Source: Gordonia asplenii (lineage in GTDB: Bacteria; Actinomycetota; Actinomycetes; Mycobacteriales; Mycobacteriaceae). From it: DNA of 64,000 bases. Shown here one piece after another: positions 36,791 to 47,100 of the stretch. Both the position numbers and the translations under genes were made by a program. The notes under the pieces are model-generated. The model saw nothing but the letters and a program-made list of their open reading frames with translations. It was not told the DNA's origin and made no database searches. Location of the stretch: the NCBI RefSeq assembly GCF_012933505.1, contig NZ_JABBNB010000003.1, positions 62,001 to 126,000 on the forward strand, in the 5' to 3' direction. Each line of letters begins with the position of its first letter. The first letter of the stretch is position 1.

Positions 36791-38260
36791 CTAACTGGCC
36801 TCGGACTCCTCCTTCTCGATGGTTTCCTCCACCGCGGCCTCGGCGCGCTCGATCTCTTGTTCGGCGGCCTCGTCGGCTTCGATCTCGACTTCGGACTTCT
36901 TCGCGAGCTCGCTGAGGTGCCCGATGGCGGTGCGCGCATACACCTGCTGCTCGGTGATAGCGAGCTGAGCGCGCCCCCGCGTACTGAATGCGAAGAACCA
37001 GTTGATGATCGTGCTCAACCGGTTTCGGAAGCCGACCAGATACACCAGGTGCAGGGCCAGCCACCCCAGCCATGCGAAGTAGCCCTCGGTCTCGAATTTC
37101 TTCTTCGTGCCGGGGATCGGGACCTGCATGACGGCGCTGAACCGTGACACGGTCGCCATCGAGCCCTTGTCGAAGTACGCGAACGGCTTGCGCTGATCGG
37201 GTGTCTGCCCACCGGACAGTTCCGCCTTGATCGCGTCGGCCGCGTAGCGTCCGCCCTGGATGGCGCCCTGCGCGACGCCGGGTACTCCGTCGACGGCCAT
37301 CATGTCGCCCACGACGAAGACGTTCGGATTGTCCGGAATCGAGAGGTCGGGCAGCACCTTCACCCGGCCGGCCCGGTCGAGTTCGACGCCGGACTGCTCG
37401 GCGAGCTGCTTGCCCAGCGGGCTCGCCTGCACGCCCGCAGACCACACCTTGCACTGCGACTCGATGCGGCGGGTAGTGCCGTCTTTCTCCTTGACGACCA
37501 TGCCGTCGTAGTCGAGGTCGACGACCATCGCGTTCAGCTGAACGTCCACACCGAGCTTCTCCAGGCGGGCGGCGGCCTTGCGGCCCAACTTCTCACCGAA
37601 CGGCGGCAGCACCGCGGGTGCGGCGTCGAGCAGAATGACCTTCGCCTCGGTGGGGTCGATGTTGCGGAAGGTGCCCTTGAGGGTCTTGTGCGCCATTTCG
37701 GCGATCTGGCCGGCCAGCTCGACGCCGGTCGGGCCCGCGCCGATGACGACGAAGGTCAGCAGCTTGTCCCGCTCGTCCGGATCGTCGGACAGTTCCGCCT
37801 GCTCGAAGGCGCCGAGAATGCGGCCGCGCAGTTCGAGGGCGTGGTCGATCGTCTTCATGCCGGGTGCGTACTCGGCGAAATGGTCGTTGCCGAAGTACGA
37901 CTGGTCGGCGCCCGCGGCGATGATCAGACTGTCGTAGGGCGTCTCGGTGATCCGCTCCAGCAACTGTGAGGTCACCGTCTTGTTCTTCAGGTCGATCTTG
38001 TTGACGTCACCGAGCAGCACCCGGGCGTTCGCCTGGTTGCGCATCACGATGCGCGTCGCCGGAGCGATCTCGCCTTCGGACACGATGCCGGTCGCGACCT
38101 GGTAGAGCATCGGCTGGAACAGGTGTTGAGTGGTCTTCGCGATGATGGTGACATCGACGTCGGCCTTCTTCAAACGCTGAGCGGCGAAGAGTCCGCCGAA
38201 GCCGGACCCCACGATCACGACGTGATGACGACCGGATGCGTTCTGACTAGGGGTGCTCAT
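36791..38260 (-). CDS. ndh: Type II NADH dehydrogenase
   Basis: 489 aa from ATG 38260 (alternative ATG 38272 has its AGGAAG touching the start). FAD-binding GSGFGGLFAAQRLKK near residue 20, LFQPMLYQVATGIVSEGEIA, NAD-binding VVIGAGPTGVELAGQIAEMA (about 170-190), VFVVGDMMAVDGVPGVAQGA and C-terminal membrane-associated ALHLVYLVGFRNRL. Acidic Glu/Ala tail. Transfers electrons from NADH to menaquinone without proton pumping. Orthologue of Rv1854c; the urease genes that separate it from Rv1847 in M. tuberculosis are absent. Confidence 0.95.
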   Translation of the reverse strand: MSTPSQNASGRHHVVIVGSGFGGLFAAQRLKKADVDVTIIAKTTQHLFQPMLYQVATGIVSEGEIAPATRIVMRNQANARVLLGDVNKIDLKNKTVTSQLLERITETPYDSLIIAAGADQSYFGNDHFAEYAPGMKTIDHALELRGRILGAFEQAELSDDPDERDKLLTFVVIGAGPTGVELAGQIAEMAHKTLKGTFRNIDPTEAKVILLDAAPAVLPPFGEKLGRKAAARLEKLGVDVQLNAMVVDLDYDGMVVKEKDGTTRRIESQCKVWSAGVQASPLGKQLAEQSGVELDRAGRVKVLPDLSIPDNPNVFVVGDMMAVDGVPGVAQGAIQGGRYAADAIKAELSGGQTPDQRKPFAYFDKGSMATVSRFSAVMQVPIPGTKKKFETEGYFAWLGWLALHLVYLVGFRNRLSTIINWFFAFSTRGRAQLAITEQQVYARTAIGHLSELAKKSEVEIEADEAAEQEIERAEAAVEETIEKEESEAS

Positions 38261-38342
38261 ATGTGTGAACATCTTCCTATTGCTGGGCGTGCAAGAATGC
38301 GGAGCGTGCTGAGCCGGTTGGGCCCGTGCGATAACGGTATCG

Positions 38343-38963
38343 TCATGCGGTGTGCCGCGCGTGCTTAGGTGGCCACGAAGTCCGATGCGTGACCGGTTCC
38401 GAGGAGTGACGCGGTCCCCGGTTGAACCATTGTTCGCTCATCAATTCGTATTCCACCTCGTCGCGCTCGAATCCCGACAGAATCTGTTCGTCGCTGATGT
38501 GGATCGCCGACAGGCGCATGCCGAGCTTCTGCATCACCCGGCGCGATGCCGTGTTGGCGGCTAGCGTGGACGCGAAAATCCGTTGTGTCGCAAGGTGTTC
38601 GAATGACATCCCGACAACCGCGCGGGTCGCTTCGGTGGCGATCCCGCGGCCCCAGCCGTCGCTGCGCAATCGGTACGACAGTTCCAGTTCTCGTTGATTG
38701 CTGTGCCGTGGTGTCCGTAGCGACACCCATCCGACGAATACGCCGCCCGCTCGGCGTCGAATCGTCCACAGCCCCGTTCCGTATGCCTCGTACTCTGCTT
38801 GGGCACGCGGAATCACCCAATCGGCCACGTCGCGCCGCGGAGTGGGAAGCCCGCCGTTGACGAAACGCATCACCGAGGAATCGGTGTCGAGGTAGAAGAG
38901 GTCGTCGAGGTCGGCGTCGGAGACCGGTGCGAGCATCAGTCGGGCGGTGCCGAGGAACAACAT
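38343..38963 (-). CDS. GNAT family N-acetyltransferase (RimJ/RimL type)
   Basis: 206 aa. LGTARLMLAPVSDADLDDLF opening, ELELSYRLRSDGWGRGIATEA (acetyl-CoA-binding RGxGxA-like loop) and ASTLAANTASRRVMQKLGMR near the C-terminus, all typical of ribosomal-protein-type acetyltransferases. Substrate unknown. Divergent from the next thioesterase. Confidence 0.88.
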   Translation of the reverse strand: MLFLGTARLMLAPVSDADLDDLFYLDTDSSVMRFVNGGLPTPRRDVADWVIPRAQAEYEAYGTGLWTIRRRAGGVFVGWVSLRTPRHSNQRELELSYRLRSDGWGRGIATEATRAVVGMSFEHLATQRIFASTLAANTASRRVMQKLGMRLSAIHISDEQILSGFERDEVEYELMSEQWFNRGPRHSSEPVTHRTSWPPKHARHTA

Positions 38964-39065
38964 GCCTCCCTGAATGCGACTACGCGGAAACTCGAACCGT
39001 CAGTGTACGACGATCCGCCCCTCCGACGACACCCGACACAGCTGCCCGCACGGTGTGAACCTAAT

Positions 39066-39536
39066 GTGACATTCGTGACCGAATCCCCAGTTGAGCCCGT
39101 CGAAACCAACGCCGACGCCGACCAGTTCGAGTTGCCGATCCATCTGCGATGGGGCGACATGGACTCGCTGGCGCACGTCAACAACGTTCAAGTGGCGCGA
39201 CTGTTCGAGGAGGCCCGGGTACGGGCGTTCGCCGAGTGGTTCGGCGAGCGACGCGAGGGCATCTCGATGCTCGTGGCACGTCAGGACATCGAATACCACT
39301 CGCCGCTGGCCTATACCCAAGAACCGGTCCGCATCCTGGTGCGCATCAGCCGAATCGGCAGGTCCTCCTTCCAGTGGGGTTACACCCTCGTCGACCCGAA
39401 CGGCGTGACCTGCGCCATCGCCCAGACCTCGATGGTGGTGATCGACCGGACGACCGGTCGTCCCACGCCGATCCCGGACCGGATCCGCGCCATTCTGGAA
39501 AGCCACCACGGGGCGCCGGTGAACTTTCGGCGTTGA
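39066..39536 (+). CDS. Acyl-CoA thioesterase, 4-hydroxybenzoyl-CoA thioesterase type
   Basis: 156 aa from GTG 39066; a second GTG at 39075 is possible. Hotdog fold with LRWGDMDSLAHVNNVQVARL (catalytic Asp of the 4HBT class), SMLVARQDIEYHSPL and QWGYTLVDPNGVTCAIAQT. Cleaves an acyl-CoA; substrate not evident. Confidence 0.86.
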   Translation: MTFVTESPVEPVETNADADQFELPIHLRWGDMDSLAHVNNVQVARLFEEARVRAFAEWFGERREGISMLVARQDIEYHSPLAYTQEPVRILVRISRIGRSSFQWGYTLVDPNGVTCAIAQTSMVVIDRTTGRPTPIPDRIRAILESHHGAPVNFRR

Positions 39537-39669
39537 CACGCGCACCGCGCCACCGCCAAGCGCGGCTCGACGTGCCAAGCGCCGCTCGACCGGCTCAGCC
39601 GGCGAGCCCGACGGTGGCAACCTCCGTGCGAGGTGAACATCCCGCGCGCCAATGCTGTTGTGTCCGAAC

Positions 39670-40275
39670 CTATTTCCTGGATCGTCGGCCACGATGTCGG
39701 CGCTCGCGGCGCGGTGGAGTGTACGGGGTCTCCCAGTCGAACAGGCCGTCGGCGCCGGGGGTCACGATGAGCATCACGTCGGGCTCGGCGATGAAGTGGT
39801 CGAGACGCGCGTACACGTAGTTGATGAACCACAGGGGCATGGGGTGCTCTGGCACGATCGCCTTGTACGGGTGATCGGCGCACCCGACTCCACATAACGT
39901 CTCGCGGTGCTCGGGCCGTCCGTGGGCCAGCACCGACTCGGTCGCGCCGGTCAGCACCGCGGAGTGATTGTCGTGTGGATAGTCGAGCAATGCCAGCTCG
40001 GGCAGACCGAATGATGTCAGCCCGACCGTGTGTATCAGCTGCCGGCCGGCGAGCGCGGCGTGCACGATACGCCCTTCGCCGACGAGCCCCGAGGCTTGTT
40101 CGACCACCGCGTCGAGCAGGGCGCCTTCGAACTCGTCCTGAATGTCGGCCAGCCGGTCGAAGATTACCTCGCCTGCGATGTCCCGCGGGTCTTCGTCGAG
40201 CGGAATCGGCCGACCCGCCGCGTCGAACAGACTGAACATCGGTGCCGCTGTGAGGTCGAGAAGTGGTTGTGCCAT
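39670..40275 (-). CDS. DUF4262-like protein of unknown function
   Basis: 201 aa from ATG 40275 (GGGGGGAACC upstream). The HTVGLTSFGLPELALLDYP segment resembles the DUF4262 core, where a GL-x-x-x-x-x-PEL pattern is conserved. Also MPLWFINYVYARLDHFI. C-terminal Arg-rich tail. No functional assignment can be made. Confidence 0.68.
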   Translation of the reverse strand: MAQPLLDLTAAPMFSLFDAAGRPIPLDEDPRDIAGEVIFDRLADIQDEFEGALLDAVVEQASGLVGEGRIVHAALAGRQLIHTVGLTSFGLPELALLDYPHDNHSAVLTGATESVLAHGRPEHRETLCGVGCADHPYKAIVPEHPMPLWFINYVYARLDHFIAEPDVMLIVTPGADGLFDWETPYTPPRRERRHRGRRSRK

Positions 40276-40449
40276 GGTTCCCCCCATGTCCTTGTGCGGT
40301 GAGCCGAGGGAAATCGACTCACCGCGAAGATACGACGACCCCCTGACAATGTGCGTGGCGCGCCGACCCAAAGCGCGGCGACGTCAGATCACCGTGGCAT
40401 GCCGGCGCGCGCCCTCCGTGATCTACCCGCGGCCGCGAGCGCTACGACC

Positions 40450-41673
40450 TCAGATCACGCCGTCGTCGGACAGTTGTGCGATCTCGGCGTCGGACAGTCC
40501 CAGCAGCCGCCCGTAGACATCGCTGTTGTGCGCGCCCGGAGTCGGCGGCCCGGCGTTGCGGATGCGTCCGGGCGTCGACGAGAATTTCGGCACGATGCCG
40601 GGACCGAGCACATCGCGTCCGGTGCGCTCGTCGTGATGCGGCGTGATCATGTCGCGGGCACGCAGCTGTGGGTCGTCGAACACTTCGGCGACGGTATTCA
40701 CCGGCCCGACGACAACACCCGCGGCACTGAGGATCTCGCCGAGTTCCGCGGACGAGAACCCGCTCGACCAGCGGCCGATGATGTCGTCGATCTCGTCTTG
40801 ATTGCGACCACGCGCCGCGTGATCGACGAACCGTTCGTCGGTCGCCAACTCGGGCTGACCCATTGCCGCGCACAGCCGCGCGAAGACAGTGTCCTGGTTG
40901 GCCGCGATGATCACGTGCGAACCGTCGGCGGTGGGGTAGAGGTTCGACGGCGCGATCCCGTTGAGCCGAGTGCCCGACGGCCCGCGCACCACCCCTCCCA
41001 TCGCATAGTCGGCGATCGTCGATTCCTGAACTGCCACACAGGAATCCAGCAATGCGGTGTCGACCACCTGGCCATCGCCGGTGACCGTCCGACGATAGAG
41101 TGCGGCCAACGCGCCCTGCGCGGCATACATGCCGGCCAGCGTGTCGCCCAGGGACAATGACAGTCGGGGCGGCAGCTGGCCCGGATACCCGTTGATGTAG
41201 CGCAGCCCGCTCGCCGCCTCGGCTACCGAGGCGTACCCGGCGCGCATGGCATCCGGTCCGGTCTGTCCGTAGCCGGAGACCCGAACCAGGATGATGCCAC
41301 GGTTGCGTCGGCGCAGTTGGTCATACCCGAGGCCGAGGCGTTCGAGCGTTCCCGGGCGAAAATTCTCCACGATGATGTCGGCGTCGTCGACCAACCGCAG
41401 GAACAGCTCTTTGCCGCGCTCGGAGCGTAGGTCGAGGGTGATCGCCTTCTTGTTGCGCGCATGCACCGTCCAGTAGAAGCGGTGCCCGTCGATCTCGGCT
41501 TCGCCCCAGGTGCGGATCGGGTCGGGACGATTCGGCGGCTCGATTTTGATCACGTCGGCGCCCATATCGCCGAGCAGCCGTGCGCCGTGCGGCCCGGCGA
41601 TCAGCGTGCCGAGTTCGAGCACCCGGATTCCGTCGAGCGGACCGGTCGGCGTCGAGGGAGAATCAGTCGTCAT
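40450..41673 (-). CDS. CaiB/BaiF family (class III) CoA-transferase
   Basis: 407 aa from ATG 41673. VLELGTLIAGPHGARLLGDM, GADVIKIEPPNRPDPIRTWG, KKAITLDLRSERGKELF, VENFRPGTLERLGLGYDQL and SLGDTLAGMYAAQGALAAL, the last carrying the nucleophilic Asp expected in formyl-CoA transferase relatives. Moves CoA between carboxylic acids; substrate unknown. Divergent from the VOC gene across a structured leader. Confidence 0.92.
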   Translation of the reverse strand: MTTDSPSTPTGPLDGIRVLELGTLIAGPHGARLLGDMGADVIKIEPPNRPDPIRTWGEAEIDGHRFYWTVHARNKKAITLDLRSERGKELFLRLVDDADIIVENFRPGTLERLGLGYDQLRRRNRGIILVRVSGYGQTGPDAMRAGYASVAEAASGLRYINGYPGQLPPRLSLSLGDTLAGMYAAQGALAALYRRTVTGDGQVVDTALLDSCVAVQESTIADYAMGGVVRGPSGTRLNGIAPSNLYPTADGSHVIIAANQDTVFARLCAAMGQPELATDERFVDHAARGRNQDEIDDIIGRWSSGFSSAELGEILSAAGVVVGPVNTVAEVFDDPQLRARDMITPHHDERTGRDVLGPGIVPKFSSTPGRIRNAGPPTPGAHNSDVYGRLLGLSDAEIAQLSDDGVI

Positions 41674-41772
41674 CGCTACAGACTCGCAAAGTCTCGTTGG
41701 ACAAACCACCCGGTGTCCGTGGCGCCCGAGCTGCCGACCAGATACAACACCTCCGTGCCATGCTGTAGCGCA

Positions 41773-41837
41773 AAACCGGTCCCCCTCAGCCGAGCAAACG
41801 CTGGGGGAGCATGGCGAACTCTCACGGGGACCGGTTT
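41773..41837. repeat. Nested inverted repeat between CaiB and VOC genes
   Basis: 12-bp perfect arms AAACCGGTCCCC (41773-41784) and GGGGACCGGTTT (41826-41837), extended by GCG/CGC, enclose an inner imperfect hairpin CCCCTCAGC/GCTGGGGG (41782-41807). Could fold as a branched RNA on either strand; 60 nt before the VOC start and 100 nt before the CaiB start. Confidence 0.6.
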
Positions 41838-41897
41838 CGCGATACCCGTGCCGATTTCTTCAATACCGCACCTCACAGTCTCTGCGATCGTTGATTC

Positions 41898-42290
41898 ATG
41901 AACACGAGAACAGACACCAACATCTGGCCCGGACTCTCCTACGACGACCCGCTTGCCCAACGACGCTGGCTCGCCGACCTCGGCTTCGACGAGGGAATCT
42001 GCGTCGACGGCGACGGCCCCGGCGAGGTCACCCACTCCGAAATGCTCTGGCCCGACGGCGGGCGCGTCATGATCTCGAGCATCTGCAAACAGGACCCGAC
42101 GTTCACCACGCCCAGCGGTAGCGGCAGCGTGTACGTCGTCGTCGCCGACCCCGACGCGGTATGGGCCAGAGCCGAGAAGCTCGGGGCGACGGTTGTCCGC
42201 GAGATGCGCGACGAGGACTATGGATCGCGAGGGTTCTCCATCGCCGATCCGGAGGGCAACAAGTGGAGCTTCGGGACCTACGCGGGCTGA
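41898..42290 (+). CDS. VOC (glyoxalase/bleomycin resistance) superfamily protein
   Basis: 130 aa, two beta-alpha-beta modules: PGLSYDDPLAQRRWLADLGF and VYVVVADPDAVWARAEKLGA, ending with SRGFSIADPEGNKWSFGTY. Metal-ligand pattern (H46, E48 region HSEM, terminal DPEGN) is that of small dioxygenase/glyoxalase-like enzymes. Role unknown. The next gene starts inside its last 28 nt. Confidence 0.88.
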   Translation: MNTRTDTNIWPGLSYDDPLAQRRWLADLGFDEGICVDGDGPGEVTHSEMLWPDGGRVMISSICKQDPTFTTPSGSGSVYVVVADPDAVWARAEKLGATVVREMRDEDYGSRGFSIADPEGNKWSFGTYAG

Positions 42291-43063
42291 CCGCGTCGGC
42301 GGGCGTCTCGTCGGTCGTCGCCTATGACATCACCGGCGCGCTCCCGGGCACCCACCTGGGGATTCCCTCGCCGAGCGTCACGGTCGTGGTCGACCTCCGT
42401 GACGGCCTGGACCTGTCGGGTCCAGGCCTTTCCGGCGTCACGCGGTTTCGCGTCTGCCTCGGCGGGCTGCACTCGACGCCGTATGTCATCCACCACGATG
42501 GGACGCAGGTGGGTGTGCAGATCGGGCTGTCGCCGGCCGGCGTACGCCGACTGTTCGGCCTGCCCGTCGCCGAATTGTCCGACCGCGCAATCGATCTCGA
42601 CGAAGTCAACCCGACGTTGGCCGGTGAACTGGCCGGCCGGATCGCCGACGCGGTACCCGGTGATCGCGCGGAGGCCGCGGCGTCGACGTTGATGGGCTGG
42701 GTCGACGACCCCGGCACCGCCAGCGGTCGGTGGGCTCCGCAGCCCGACGCCGCCGCGGCGTGGGACCACATCGTCGCCACCGGCGGACGATGCACCGTCG
42801 CGGAGTTGACCGAGCGGTCGGGATGGTCGGCCCGGTACCTCACCACACGCTTCGTCACCGAATACGGCATCGGCCCCAAGCACGCGGCCCGACTCGTGCG
42901 CTTCGATCGAGCGATGGGCGCGCTGCGTGCCGGCGTGACCATCGACGCCGCGGCCGCCGACGCCGGCTATGCCGATCAGGCCCACCTCACCCGTGAATTC
43001 TCCGAATTCGCGTCGATGTCACCGGCGAGATACCTTGCGCGCGAGGAGTTCGCGCCAGCCTGA
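42263..43063 (+). CDS. AraC family transcriptional regulator
   Basis: 266 aa from GTG 42263, chosen because GGAGG lies 7 nt upstream (42251-42255). It therefore overlaps the VOC gene by 28 nt. C-terminal AraC double HTH: CTVAELTERSGWSARYLTTR and IDAAAADAGYADQAHLTREF, SPARYL. The N-terminal half is an effector-binding domain of the type seen in AraC proteins paired with VOC genes. Probably regulates its partner. Confidence 0.88.
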   Translation: MELRDLRGLTASAGVSSVVAYDITGALPGTHLGIPSPSVTVVVDLRDGLDLSGPGLSGVTRFRVCLGGLHSTPYVIHHDGTQVGVQIGLSPAGVRRLFGLPVAELSDRAIDLDEVNPTLAGELAGRIADAVPGDRAEAAASTLMGWVDDPGTASGRWAPQPDAAAAWDHIVATGGRCTVAELTERSGWSARYLTTRFVTEYGIGPKHAARLVRFDRAMGALRAGVTIDAAAADAGYADQAHLTREFSEFASMSPARYLAREEFAPA

Positions 43064-43256
43064 TCGCCACTGCCGTTCGGTCACGGCATCGACCTGCCGT
43101 ACCGCGACTTCCCGAGCCGATCCGGTGTGGGTAAGACGAACGCAAGCCGACCGACCCGAACACGCTCGTCGGACTCGCTGGAGCAAAGCCGGACCCGGCC
43201 GCAATCGATGAGGCATGATGGACCACCGGACTGTCAGACCAGCAGGGGAGTGACCA

Positions 43257-43652
43257 ATGTCGAGAATCCGGATCGCCGTCGCCGCGAGCGCGCTGGCCGT
43301 CTCCGCCGCGGCGATGATCGGGTCACCGGCCGACGCCGCTCCGGCCGGCCGGGTCGACCCGGGTGCGATGTTCTCGTCCGTGCACTACGGCACCGGATGC
43401 CTGTACCAGATGTCGGTGCCGGTGAACTCGTCCGGCTGGGTGGCCTTCTACGAGCGCAAGGCCAAGGGTTACCCGGTCCGTTTCATCGGCCGGTCCCGGG
43501 CGAACGGGGCGATGGCCTCGGTCGATTGGGTTCCGAATCGCCAGGGACTGCGTGAGCTGTACGCGGTGCAGAACGGCAAGCGCTCGCCGATCACCTACGC
43601 GCAGGTCACCCAGGGATACGGTTCTGGCGGAGCGTGTTTCGCCTGGCCGTGA
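43257..43652 (+). CDS. Small secreted protein
   Basis: 131 aa. Sec signal peptide, residues 1-27 (positive start MSRIR, hydrophobic core, ADA-AP cleavage site). The mature part has two Cys (GCLYQM and GACFAWP) that could form a disulphide, and the composition is rich in Tyr, Gly and Val. Unknown family. AGGGGAG is 6 nt upstream of ATG 43257. Confidence 0.75.
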   Translation: MSRIRIAVAASALAVSAAAMIGSPADAAPAGRVDPGAMFSSVHYGTGCLYQMSVPVNSSGWVAFYERKAKGYPVRFIGRSRANGAMASVDWVPNRQGLRELYAVQNGKRSPITYAQVTQGYGSGGACFAWP

Positions 43653-43655
43653 GCC

Positions 43656-43976
43656 ATGCTCGACACCCTGGCGACTGTTGCCGGATTCGCTGTGGTCTTC
43701 GTCGGCGTAGTGCTCGCCTTCGGTTACGCACCGTTGTTTCTCATGGTCGGTGACACCGTCACCCCGCGATCGTCGACGCTCAAGGTCGCGTTGGTCTACG
43801 TGTTGGTCGCGGTTCCACCGCTCGCGGTGTCGGCGGTCTACCTCGGTGCGATAGTGCTCGCGGCCCTCGCGGACGGTCTGACCTACTTCTATCCGTGGGC
43901 CGCGCTCGCGATCGGCGCGGCCACCTGGTTCGCAGCGGTCGCCGGCATCGGCGAGTGGCAGAAGCGGGCGCACTGA
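43656..43976 (+). CDS. Small membrane protein, unknown function
   Basis: 106 aa with three to four hydrophobic helices (about 7-30, 43-65, 68-95) and a charged end. Three-nt gap after the secreted-protein gene suggests cotranscription. No family recognised. Confidence 0.65.
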   Translation: MLDTLATVAGFAVVFVGVVLAFGYAPLFLMVGDTVTPRSSTLKVALVYVLVAVPPLAVSAVYLGAIVLAALADGLTYFYPWAALAIGAATWFAAVAGIGEWQKRAH

Positions 43977-44199
43977 CGAATAGCGGCACCGAAGTTCCCG
44001 TCGGCGGATTGGTTAGCGGTCAGCGGAACCGTCACGCGATCTCGGAATCACGTTGTAATCGACATCGGCGACGACGGTGCCCAGCGTGAGCCGGTGAGGC
44101 GCGCAGAGTGTCCGTCGGGGTCGACGCGTGAGACGAAGAGATAGGACCGGCAGACCACACGGACCAACCCAATCAGCGGAGACACTAGGATTGACCGCG

Positions 44200-47100
44200 A
44201 TGTTCATAGTGCACAGGGCGGAGCGGGCCGACACGCTGGCGGACGCGTTGGCGGGGGAGTTGGCCACTCCGTTGGCCGACCCGATGCAGACCGAAATCGT
44301 GGCGGTACCGGCGCGCGGCGTCGAACGTTGGCTGCAGCAGCATCTCGCGACCACCCTCGGCGCCCTCGCCGGTGAAGGCGACGGCATCGCCGCCAACATC
44401 GACTTCTCCTCGCCCACCCGGATCGTCGCCGACATCGTCGAGAGACTCTCCAAAGATCCTGCGGCAGCGGAGAACTGGCGTGCCGACCGGCTCGTGTGGC
44501 CGGTCCTGGCCACCCTCGACGACCACCTGCACGACCCCCGGCTGGCCGTCATCGCTCACCACATCGGCCACGACGAATCGCGCGGCGCGCGCCTGCGGCG
44601 AGGCCGGCGACTATCCACCGCCCGGACCATCGCCAACCTGTTCGACGGCTACGCGTGGCAACGTCCTGGCATGCTGCGCGATTGGGCCGCCGGCCACGAC
44701 ACCGACGGCGCGGGTAGCGGCACCGACCTTCCCGATTCCCTGGCCTGGCAACCGTGGTTCTGGCGGCTCGTGCGGGAGCGCGTCGGCGTCGCCCATCTCG
44801 CCGAAGAGCTCGATACCATCACCGCTCATCTACGCGAGCACCCCGACGTCGTCGACCTTCCCGACCGTCTCGCGGTCTTCGGGCCCACCCGCATCCCGCA
44901 GATGATGCGCGACGTCCTGCACGCGCTCGCGCTGCATCGTCGGGTCAATCTGTATCTCCCGCACCCCAGCGACGCGTTGTGGCAGGCGGTGGCAACCGAC
45001 GGAGCAAGCTCGGGCCCGACGCACCGCGGCGCGAATGGTGTTGTCGCGCTGAATAATCCGCTTCTCGCGAGCCTGTCGCGCGACGTCGCCGAATTGCAGC
45101 GGTGCCTCGGCGACACCGACACCGTTTACCACCCTTCACGAGCTCCGCGAGCCGACACGCTCCTGGCTCAGGTCCAAGCCGCGCTGCGTACCGATGTGAG
45201 CGCCTCCGTCGACGGCGCCACACCGGACACCTCGTTGGAGATCCATTCCTGCCACGGTCCCGAACGGCAGGTCGAGGTGCTGCGCGACCGCCTCCTGCGA
45301 CTCTTCGCCGACGACGAGACACTGCAACCCCGCGACGTCCTGATCATGTGCCCGGACGTCGAGGTGTACGCGCCGCTCATCCGCGGCGCCTTCGGTCAGA
45401 CCGGCTTGGGTCACCCGGCCTTCGCGTTGCGGGTCCGACTCGCCGACCGCGGACTCCGGCAGACCAACGACGTGCTCGACGCCGTCGCTGCGCTCCTCGA
45501 ACTCGCCGCCGGCCGGGCGAGGATCGGCGAACTGCTCGACTTCGCCGCACGCGAATCCGTTCGTGCCCGCTTCGGTTTCACCGACGACGACCTCGACGCT
45601 CTCGCAAACTGGTCCGAACGGGCCAACATTCGCTGGGGCATCGACAACACCCAGCGAAATCGCTTCGGGCTCAGCGGTTTTCCGCAAGGGACGGCGCAGA
45701 CCGGACTCGATCGGATCGTGCTCGGCGTCGTCGCCGACGAGTCGGAGGACGAGTGGTTGTCGACGGCCCTGCCGCTGTCCGGCGTCGACTCCACCGACAC
45801 CGATCTCGTCGGTCGTTTCGCCGAGTTCGTCGAGCGCCTCGGCGAGCTGATGGCGACCTTGTCCGGCCCGCGGTCGGCGAGCGAGTGGGCCGAGGTGCTC
45901 GTCGCCTCGATCGACCTGCTCACCGACACCGACTACGAGTCGGAATGGCAACGCGCGCAGGCGGTCGGCCTGCTGGGCGATGCCCTGGCGTTGCCGGCCG
46001 GAATCGACCCGCCCGACCTCGAGCTCAACGACATCCGCGACCTCATGTCGAGCCTGCTCGCCGCCCGGCCCACCCGCTCGAACTTCCGCACCGGCGAACT
46101 CACCGTCTGCTCGATGGTGCCGATGCGGTCGGTGCCGCACCGGGCGATCATCCTGCTGGGCATGGACGACGGCGCCTTCCCGCGCAGTCAGGGCGTCGAC
46201 GGCGATGACATCCTCGCCGTCGTCCCCCTCATCGGCGAGCGAGATGTCCGCAACGAGGATCGGCAGGTCTTCCTCGACGCCATCACCGCCGCTCGTGACC
46301 ACCTCCTCGTCTTCTACAGCGGGGCGGATCCGGTGTCGGGCACGGTGATCCCGCCCGCCGTCGTCGTCAGCGAACTGATCGACGCCGCCAACGCCGTCCT
46401 CGACGTCGCGCCCGGCGTCGGATCACCTGTCGTACAACGACATTCATTGCACGCTTTCGAGTCGCGCAACTTCGTCGGGTCGGCCGGTTCGACGCCGTGC
46501 AGCTTCGACGCCGCGCTGCTGCCGGGGGCGCGAGCACTCGCCGCACTCACCGCCGGCGGTGTCAAAGGCGAACCTCGAGTCCTGCTCGCGGATGCTCGAC
46601 TGCCGCCGAACGAATCCGCCGACATCGAACTCGACGACCTCGTCCGCTTCCTCGCCAATCCGCTGGAAGGGTTTGTGCGACAACGGCTCGGCGGACAGAT
46701 TCCGGAGACCGTCGACGCCCATCCCGACCAACTGCAGGTGAAGCTCGACCCGCTCGACGCGTGGGGTATCGGCGACAGGTTCCTCGCGGCACTGCTCGCC
46801 GGCGACGACGTCGGCGTCGCACAGCAGGCGGAACTGCGACGAGGAACGTTGCCGCCGTTCAGTTTCGGGGCTCAGGAGATGCGCCCCATCGTCGAACGCG
46901 CCCAAGCGGTGTACTACGCCGCGCAGGGGCTGCGGTCGGGTGCCGCCGATGCGATCGACGTCCGCGTCGAGTTGCCCGACGGTCGCCGAATCTATGGGAC
47001 CGTCGGCGACATCTACCCGTCGGGTGTCGGAGCCAAGCGGCTGTGCACGGTGACCTACTCGTCGCTGTCGAGCAAGCACCGTCTGCAGACCTGGATCAAA

